Shown: positions 59,459 to 64,000 of the stretch, in pieces | How positions within the stretch are numbered: the first letter of the stretch is position 1 | Layout: each line of letters starts with the position of its first letter | From: Candidatus Nanopelagicales bacterium | Lineage (GTDB): Bacteria; Actinomycetota; Actinomycetes; S36-B12; GCA-2699445 | Assembly (NCBI GenBank): GCA_037045355.1 | Contig: JBAOHO010000008.1 | Coordinates: 1 to 64,000 of the forward strand | Direction of reading: 5' to 3' | DNA: 64,000 bases | Position numbers and translations under genes: made by a program | Notes under the pieces: model-generated | The model's database searches: none | What the model saw: the letters and a program-made list of their open reading frames with translations, nothing else | Told to the model about the DNA's origin: nothing

Positions 59459-59635
59459 TCACACACCTCCGGTTCCTATCACCCCGCCCGAGCGGGGCGT
59501 TCACCATGCCCGAAGTGTTGCTGGGGCTACTTGGCGACGCTCACCTTGCTCCGAATCGCAGCTGATTGGCTGCGGCAAAGGACGAGACGCGTACTCGCTC
59601 GCACCGCAAGCCGGTAACCTTGTTCTCGCAACGTT
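59459..59635. other. Right-end region of the island
   Basis: The 177 bp between the DDE-like gene and the tRNA promoter contain a terminator-like hairpin and no gene. The final part (59640-59681) is conserved with 47750-47792 next to the decayed copy. Confidence 0.5.
59482..59497 (+). terminator. Hairpin terminator of the recombinase operon
   Basis: CCCCGC at 59482 pairs with GCGGGG at 59492 over a four-base loop, 24 bp after the stop codon. No long U-run follows. Confidence 0.6.
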
Positions 59636-59663
59636 TTGCATCGGGTTTTCAACACGGTTTACT
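59636..59663 (+). promoter_or_regulatory. Putative tRNA-Lys promoter inside the island end
   Basis: TTGCAT at 59636-59641 and TTTACT at 59658-59663 are spaced 16 bp and predict a start about four bases before the mature tRNA. Because these boxes lie within the conserved end of the element, the island seems to supply a new promoter to the tRNA it interrupts. Confidence 0.5.
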
Positions 59664-59673
59664 CCGTGTCCCC

Positions 59674-59746
59674 GGGCCTCTAGCTCAATTGGCAGAGCTG
59701 CGGACTTTTAATCCGTAGGTTGCGGGTTCGAGTCCCGCGGGGCCTA
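59674..59746 (+). tRNA. tRNA-Lys (TTT), island integration target
   Basis: The acceptor GGGCCTC pairs with GGGGCCT with two G-U pairs. The anticodon loop is CTTTTAA (anticodon TTT) and the T-loop GTTCGAGTC is standard; CCA is not encoded. Its first 8 bases belong to the 17-bp repeat that bounds the island, so the 5' end of the gene, not the usual 3' end, is the attachment region. Confidence 0.96.
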
Positions 59747-59891
59747 CTTCGCCCGGATCTCTCATCACGTGACGTGGTGGATGGCGTCCTGGAGCCGCTA
59801 CTTCTGTCCACGACGATGGTCGCGGCACGCTTCGCCGCCACACCGATCTCCCCAAGGTGGTCTCGGGTGGGCGGTCTGCGCAGCAGGTGGT
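59747..59891. other. Intergenic stretch after tRNA-Lys
   Basis: The 145 bp between tRNA-Lys and the convergent secreted hydrolase gene hold no recognisable gene. No T-rich terminator is evident. Confidence 0.4.
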
Positions 59892-62795
59892 TCAGCCGTT
59901 TCCCCGCTCGGCTCCCGGTTGGGGTGTGACCCGGTGGCTAGCCGTGGACCATGGCCCCCATCCCTGGGAGTTGGCTGCTCGGACCTTGAACCGAAAAGCG
60001 CGCCGAGGACTCAACTGCGTGAGAGTGCACGTTGTCTCACGCGTGGTGATGCAGGTCCGCGTCGACGGTGACGCCGAGACCTGGTAGCGGGTGATGGTCG
60101 ATCCGCCGTTGTCCGCCGGCGCCTTCCAGTGCACCTTCACCGCCCTCTGCCGGGGAGTTCCGGATACCGCCCTTGGGGCTGCGGGAACTGTGCGGGACGC
60201 GACCCGGACGGTCACCGTGGTTGGTGGGCCGTCGGTGTGGATGTTGTGACTGGTCAAGTTCAACTGCAAGGAATATGTGCCCGGTTGTCTTGGCATGCGT
60301 ACCCGCAGCACCTTCTCCGAAGACGTGACCTTTCCCGACCCGATGACCTTGGCTCGCGAAGCCGCGACGCAGGATTCGCTTCCGGCGGAGCCGGCCGCGC
60401 ACCCGGCATTGCTCCGGCCCATGATCTGGGCGGTCACGGTGCTGCCCCTCCCGACGTAGGACACGGGGATGCGCACCGGCGTACCGGAGCGCACCGATCG
60501 GCGCGCCACCTTGGTTGTCAGGAGCCGACCAGGGCGGATGTCACCTTTGTTCGCCGCACCCGGGACTGGCCAGTTGTCCCACAGCCATAGTGCCGAATCC
60601 GCCATCTGACGGTAGCCCTGCATGTTGGGGTGGATGCCCGTGTCGCCATCGATCAAGGAGGGCTCGCCCGGGCACCACCCCGAGGCGATACGGCTGATGA
60701 TGAACAACGATTGGGTGTTGTACGACATGTTGCTGGGGCCGTCGGCGCCGAGGCCCCAGGCGGACTTCCCAAAGCAGGCGGCCCATGACGAGAAGGCCCC
60801 CGGCGGTATCCCCACATTGAAGTCCGTGTTGACCCAATGCAGCCGTGACGCCTTGTTGGGCAAGTCTTCGCGAGTGTCACTGATCGCGCGGACGACAGCG
60901 TCGTTGATGGCGCTGCGCGCTACCAACAACTGCTCGGCGCTGAATACGGTCAACGCCGGCACTACCTCGGGGTACGGCTGAACGATGATCTTGGCATTGG
61001 TGTTGTTCAGGAGGAACCGGTACACGCCCCGCAGGCTCGAATAGGTTGCGTCCAGCTTCACCAAGGTCGCAACGCAGTTCCACAGGTCTTCGTTGACCTT
61101 GCCGATACATCGGGAAACGCCTTCGCCAATCAGCAACTTGCCAAGTGTTGGATTGCCACCCAGCGTCATGAGGACGATACGGGGTTGCTCGTCCGCCACG
61201 ACGTTGAGCGCGTTCTTCCGGTTGTACTGGTTGAATCGCAGCTTCCCAACATTCCACTGAAGGGCAGTGGATCCGGTGACCGCGAAGTTCCGGTAGTACT
61301 GTGACGCATTGCCCGGGTTCACCCCGAGGCCGGCAGCGAAGTTGGCCGCCCAGGACACACGATTGGCCAGCCCGAAGTCCTGGGAGAACTGGATGTTGTC
61401 GTCGTCGGCGTTCTCCCTCGTGGAGTTCGACGAGCACGCGTCGTTCAACTTGTCACCAGGCTTGCACCACGGCAACCGAAAGCCTGACATTTCCGACCCG
61501 TCGCTGTAGTAGCCGAAACCGGCGGTGAAACTGTCTCCGATTGCCACGATCTTGGTCGGCGTCTTCGGATTCCTTCTGCGGGCTGAGCAGCGCCAGTCGA
61601 AGACGTTCTTCGTCTTGTTCTCCGCCAGGAAGTTGAATCGACCGTTGTCGAACAACGGGCAGAAGAGGGCCAGGTCGAGATGCTGCTGTTCGCCTGACCG
61701 CAACTGACAGAACCAGGAGTTGGGATCGCTGGGGTTCGCATAGTCCGCCGTGGCCTGGGGATCTCCGGTCATCCGCCGACAAACAGCATTCATTCCGCCG
61801 GGCCAGTTTCGGACCCAGAAACTGGGGTCGCGGACGAAGGGCGCACACCACCAGCCCGCCTGCAGGCTGTCGTTCCGGATGGCGTCGTAGTCATTCGTGT
61901 TGTCGGCAGCGGTCATGCAGTACGACGTGATGTCGGCCTGATCCAACTGCTGCCGGATGCCCTTCGAGGATTGGCAGTACACCGACCAGGGGTCCGCGAA
62001 CACGGTCTCCCAGGGAATGGCACCCGGGTCGCCTGTCACGAATGTGCACGCCTTGTACAGGTTCACCCGGAACTCTTTCGCTTCCGGCAGGCGCATGTGC
62101 GGAACGCACCACCAGTTCACGCTGTCCCTGTCTTTCAATGCTGCGGTGAACGCGAAGTCTGGGGTGCTCCTGGTGTCGCAATACTTGGTCAGGCCGAAAC
62201 TATTGACCAGAACGCCGCTGGACAGTTGACAGTAGAGCGAATATGGGTCCTTGGGGTCTTTGATCACGGGCCGTGCGTTGGGGTCGTCGGTGAGGACTGG
62301 GCAAGCGACCTCGAAGTCGATCTTGAACTCGTTGGGCCAGGCTGGTTTGGGGTGCGCCACGCAACGCCATTCCTGCAAGGACTGTTCAATCTCGGCTGTG
62401 AAGTAAGCTCCGATGGCTCGCTGGGCCGCGCAGTAGTCGTCGAGGTTTACGCCGTCCACATAGTGACCGTCGGCGAGCTTGCACAGCACCGACACAATGC
62501 CGGACCCACGCGTCATCGGATCCGACTTCGGATCGTTCGTGTAGAACTGGCAGGCGTCGTTCAGGTCGATCCTGAAGTCCTCGGCCGGTCGCGTTTCGTT
62601 GGTCGACCCAGTCACTCCCGTCGACGATCCGCCCCCTGGGGTGGCCGCGGACGCGTGGACTCCCTCGACTGTGGGGGAGCCAGCGGCCGCCACTGCTGGT
62701 GGGGACAGCAGGCCGACACCAAGCGCAAGGGTGGCCGAGGCGACCACCAGCCACGTTCGCCACCCCGAGCCTTGGGCCTGCAATTGACTGGTCAT
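59892..62795 (-). CDS. Large secreted SGNH-hydrolase protein with four 4-Cys repeats and FN3 domain
   Basis: ATG 62795 with GGAG eight bases upstream gives 967 residues. A signal peptide ends near AVAAAG (about residue 37). Four repeats of about 85 residues follow (about 60-400), each with four Cys in the order AC...(L/Y)C...YC...(W)C. An SGNH/GDSL hydrolase domain comes next: IVAIGDSFTAGFG (Ser), LMTLGGNPT and DGDTGIHPNMQGY (Asp, His). A fibronectin type III domain closes the protein (VKVHWKAPADNGGSTITRYQ). It should be an exported lipase or esterase. The repeats are not a domain I recognise. Confidence 0.85.
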   Translation of the reverse strand: MTSQLQAQGSGWRTWLVVASATLALGVGLLSPPAVAAAGSPTVEGVHASAATPGGGSSTGVTGSTNETRPAEDFRIDLNDACQFYTNDPKSDPMTRGSGIVSVLCKLADGHYVDGVNLDDYCAAQRAIGAYFTAEIEQSLQEWRCVAHPKPAWPNEFKIDFEVACPVLTDDPNARPVIKDPKDPYSLYCQLSSGVLVNSFGLTKYCDTRSTPDFAFTAALKDRDSVNWWCVPHMRLPEAKEFRVNLYKACTFVTGDPGAIPWETVFADPWSVYCQSSKGIRQQLDQADITSYCMTAADNTNDYDAIRNDSLQAGWWCAPFVRDPSFWVRNWPGGMNAVCRRMTGDPQATADYANPSDPNSWFCQLRSGEQQHLDLALFCPLFDNGRFNFLAENKTKNVFDWRCSARRRNPKTPTKIVAIGDSFTAGFGYYSDGSEMSGFRLPWCKPGDKLNDACSSNSTRENADDDNIQFSQDFGLANRVSWAANFAAGLGVNPGNASQYYRNFAVTGSTALQWNVGKLRFNQYNRKNALNVVADEQPRIVLMTLGGNPTLGKLLIGEGVSRCIGKVNEDLWNCVATLVKLDATYSSLRGVYRFLLNNTNAKIIVQPYPEVVPALTVFSAEQLLVARSAINDAVVRAISDTREDLPNKASRLHWVNTDFNVGIPPGAFSSWAACFGKSAWGLGADGPSNMSYNTQSLFIISRIASGWCPGEPSLIDGDTGIHPNMQGYRQMADSALWLWDNWPVPGAANKGDIRPGRLLTTKVARRSVRSGTPVRIPVSYVGRGSTVTAQIMGRSNAGCAAGSAGSESCVAASRAKVIGSGKVTSSEKVLRVRMPRQPGTYSLQLNLTSHNIHTDGPPTTVTVRVASRTVPAAPRAVSGTPRQRAVKVHWKAPADNGGSTITRYQVSASPSTRTCITTRETTCTLTQLSPRRAFRFKVRAANSQGWGPWSTASHRVTPQPGAERGNG

Positions 62796-63283
62796 GATCC
62801 GATCTCCAGGTGCGAGTGCTTCCTGCTCCCATGGTCCTCTCCCACCCCAGTACTCCTCCGACCGGGTGGGAACCGCTGTTGGGGCCGATCGTCGACGATT
62901 GGCGCCCGGGCTCACAGAGTGCTCGACCGGAGCAGATGCTCGACGGCCCCCGCGAGGCGCTCGATGTCCGCAGCGCCAAGAGCCGACCACCACAGCCACC
63001 TTGACACCGATCGCAGCCAGGATCCCGGAGGGTCGCCAACCGCTCCTCGTGGTCGACTCTTTCGGCATGACAAGCAACCGTGACGACACGGTGGCGATGC
63101 CGGTGTTGAACGGGCGGGGGCTTCCGTGCCTACTCGCGAACGACCGAGAGCCAGCAGTCCTCGACACCGCACTGAGTGCGAGGAACTGCTGGCTCTCGAC
63201 CTTCGGATCTTTGTTCGCCGCGGCAAGGCCCTGGCGCCGACGAGCAAAGGTCCGTGCGCTATGGCGCGACGGCCGGCAGGAAA
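62796..63283. other. Non-coding stretch between two secreted-protein genes
   Basis: About 490 bp without a convincing gene. It should hold the promoter of the SGNH gene and the end of the upstream gene's transcript. The notable structure is a long hairpin at 63145-63198. Confidence 0.5.
63145..63198 (-). terminator. Long inverted repeat (about 19 bp stem), possible terminator
   Basis: CGAGAGCCAGCAG-T-CCTCG at 63145-63163 is complementary to 63179-63198 except for one bulged base, with a 15-base loop. It lies about 85 bp downstream of the stop of the minus-strand gene at 63284. Its length is greater than needed for a terminator, so it could also be a small mobile-element trace or RNA structure. 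Confidence 0.45.
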
Positions 63284-64000
63284 CTACTCACTTTGGTGGT
63301 AGTTCCCGTCGGCCTTGACCCAGGCGCGGTCGCTGTCGGCTCGTGCCCCGTCGCGAAGTGGGCGAACGGTGATCGTGGTGGCCACCGTGCGGCCGCTGGC
63401 CAGCGCAGCACTTGTCTGCTTGTCCAACTTCACATTCGCGGACTGCTTCTTCTGGTGCTTCAGCGTCACCTTGGTTGTGGAGGTCGGGCCGCCCTGCGGC
63501 TTCACGGCAACGATTGCATCGACCTTCTTGCTCTGGGTGGGGACGTTGCTCAGCACCTGCGCGCTCAGGGTGGCTCTACCGTCCTGCATCCGTTTGGAGA
63601 CGGTGTAGCCGTTGACGACCGATGCCAACTGGGTTCCCTGCTGAATCGTGAAGATCGCGGTCGGAGGTTCACCGGGGCCCCAACTGTCGTGTTGGTCGTC
63701 CGAACCCACTTGGTACAGCTTTGCCGCGTCGCCTTCAATACTGATGCCGACATCGTTCTTGCCCGTGAAGTTCCCGTGCACGTGGGCCCGGATCAAGCCT
63801 TCGCCGCCGATATTCCAGTTCACGTCGACGTCCGGGGTGTAGCTGTTCGTAACGCCACCAGACGTGTAGAACCAGCAGGTGAGCTGACCGGAGACCAGGT
63901 CGAAGTCGCCTGATGTGGGCTGCGCGTTCGAGTTGGGCGCAGCCTTGTTCGAGTTATCGCAGTCCTTCCATTCCGCGTAGCCGTTCCAGAAGCTGTCGGG
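63284..64000 (-). CDS. Secreted-type protein, C-terminal part (5' end beyond the window)
   Basis: The frame is open from the window edge and gives 238 residues without a start. It has few but spaced Cys (DCDNSNKAAP, LTCWFYTSG), then a beta-rich domain (VNWNIGGEGLIRAHVHGNFT and IQQGTQLASVVNGYTVSKRM). The end is Lys/Thr-rich (VTLKHQKKQSANVKLDKQTS). The composition is that of an extracellular actinobacterial protein. I do not recognise the family. It is upstream of, and in line with, the SGNH-hydrolase gene. Confidence 0.65.
   Translation of the reverse strand, partial: PDSFWNGYAEWKDCDNSNKAAPNSNAQPTSGDFDLVSGQLTCWFYTSGGVTNSYTPDVDVNWNIGGEGLIRAHVHGNFTGKNDVGISIEGDAAKLYQVGSDDQHDSWGPGEPPTAIFTIQQGTQLASVVNGYTVSKRMQDGRATLSAQVLSNVPTQSKKVDAIVAVKPQGGPTSTTKVTLKHQKKQSANVKLDKQTSAALASGRTVATTITVRPLRDGARADSDRAWVKADGNYHQSE

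Larger units (their letters stand above)
47776..59681. mobile_element. Putative 11.9-kb genomic island at tRNA-Lys
   Basis: A 17-bp direct repeat CGTGTCCCCGGGCCTCT stands at 47776-47792 and at 59665-59681; the second copy runs into the 5' end of tRNA-Lys. Between them lie an XRE regulator, a recombinase-like gene pair next to the tRNA, a type III restriction operon and a nested transposon. The left repeat is preceded by the right end of an older relative, so two elements appear to have inserted in tandem. The bounds are inferred from the repeats only. Confidence 0.65.

Overview
The window is high-GC DNA with the gene density, TAnnnT-type leaderless promoters and gene families of an actinobacterium (Actinomycetota). 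The taxon cannot be named from the sequence alone. Most of it looks like ordinary chromosome. About 39.5-59.7 kb is an accessory region rich in mobile DNA.

0-26 kb is housekeeping and metabolism. It holds a tRNA Glu-Asp-Phe cluster, a Sua5-type tRNA-modification enzyme, an ABC exporter, cytochrome bd oxidase (cydAB), a secreted phosphoesterase, an acyl-CoA dehydrogenase translationally coupled to an APH-type kinase (a split ACAD11-like pair), two DUF202 membrane proteins, a divergent RHH/PIN toxin-antitoxin-like pair, a secreted coiled-coil cell-wall protein, LacZ, pirin, GlpF-GlpK and a TDT-family exporter.

26-39.5 kb is a signalling block. A chemoreceptor, CheA, CheW, CheY, CheB, CheR (broken by an in-frame TGA), CheX and a response regulator-diguanylate cyclase lie in one run with overlapping genes. 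The content resembles a Wsp-like chemosensory pathway that controls c-di-GMP. A FUSC membrane protein and a PAS-GGDEF protein follow, then a convergent operon of a GGDEF protein and a cobalamin-binding protein with the Wx9EH cap motif of CarH-type photoreceptors.

39.5-47.2 kb is accessory. It has an uncharacterised two-gene operon, an AAA/DUF4143 ATPase (also broken by TGA) behind three 23-bp repeats, an IS3-type remnant, an AbiE-type toxin-antitoxin operon with inverted-repeat operators, an IS481-family element and an IS3-family element that appears to have cut into it.

47.8-59.7 kb is a putative 11.9-kb island bounded by 17-bp direct repeats. The right repeat includes the first 8 bases of tRNA-Lys. 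Beside the tRNA the island encodes a degenerate tyrosine-recombinase-like protein overlapping a DDE-transposase-like protein. It also carries a type III restriction operon (frameshifted Mod, intact Res, and an unknown third gene) and an XRE regulator with an 18-bp palindromic operator. Inside it sits a 1.8-kb transposon without a recognisable transposase of its own. That transposon is defined by TGTCGA ends, inverted arrays of repeated motifs and a CTAAT target duplication. The decayed right end of a second copy of the island type abuts on the left.

59.7-64 kb returns to chromosome, with a large secreted SGNH-hydrolase protein carrying four 4-Cys repeats and a partial secreted protein at the edge. 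Several conserved genes carry single-base lesions (2869, 32180, 40773 and 53590 regions). These may be real decay or consensus errors and should be checked against reads.
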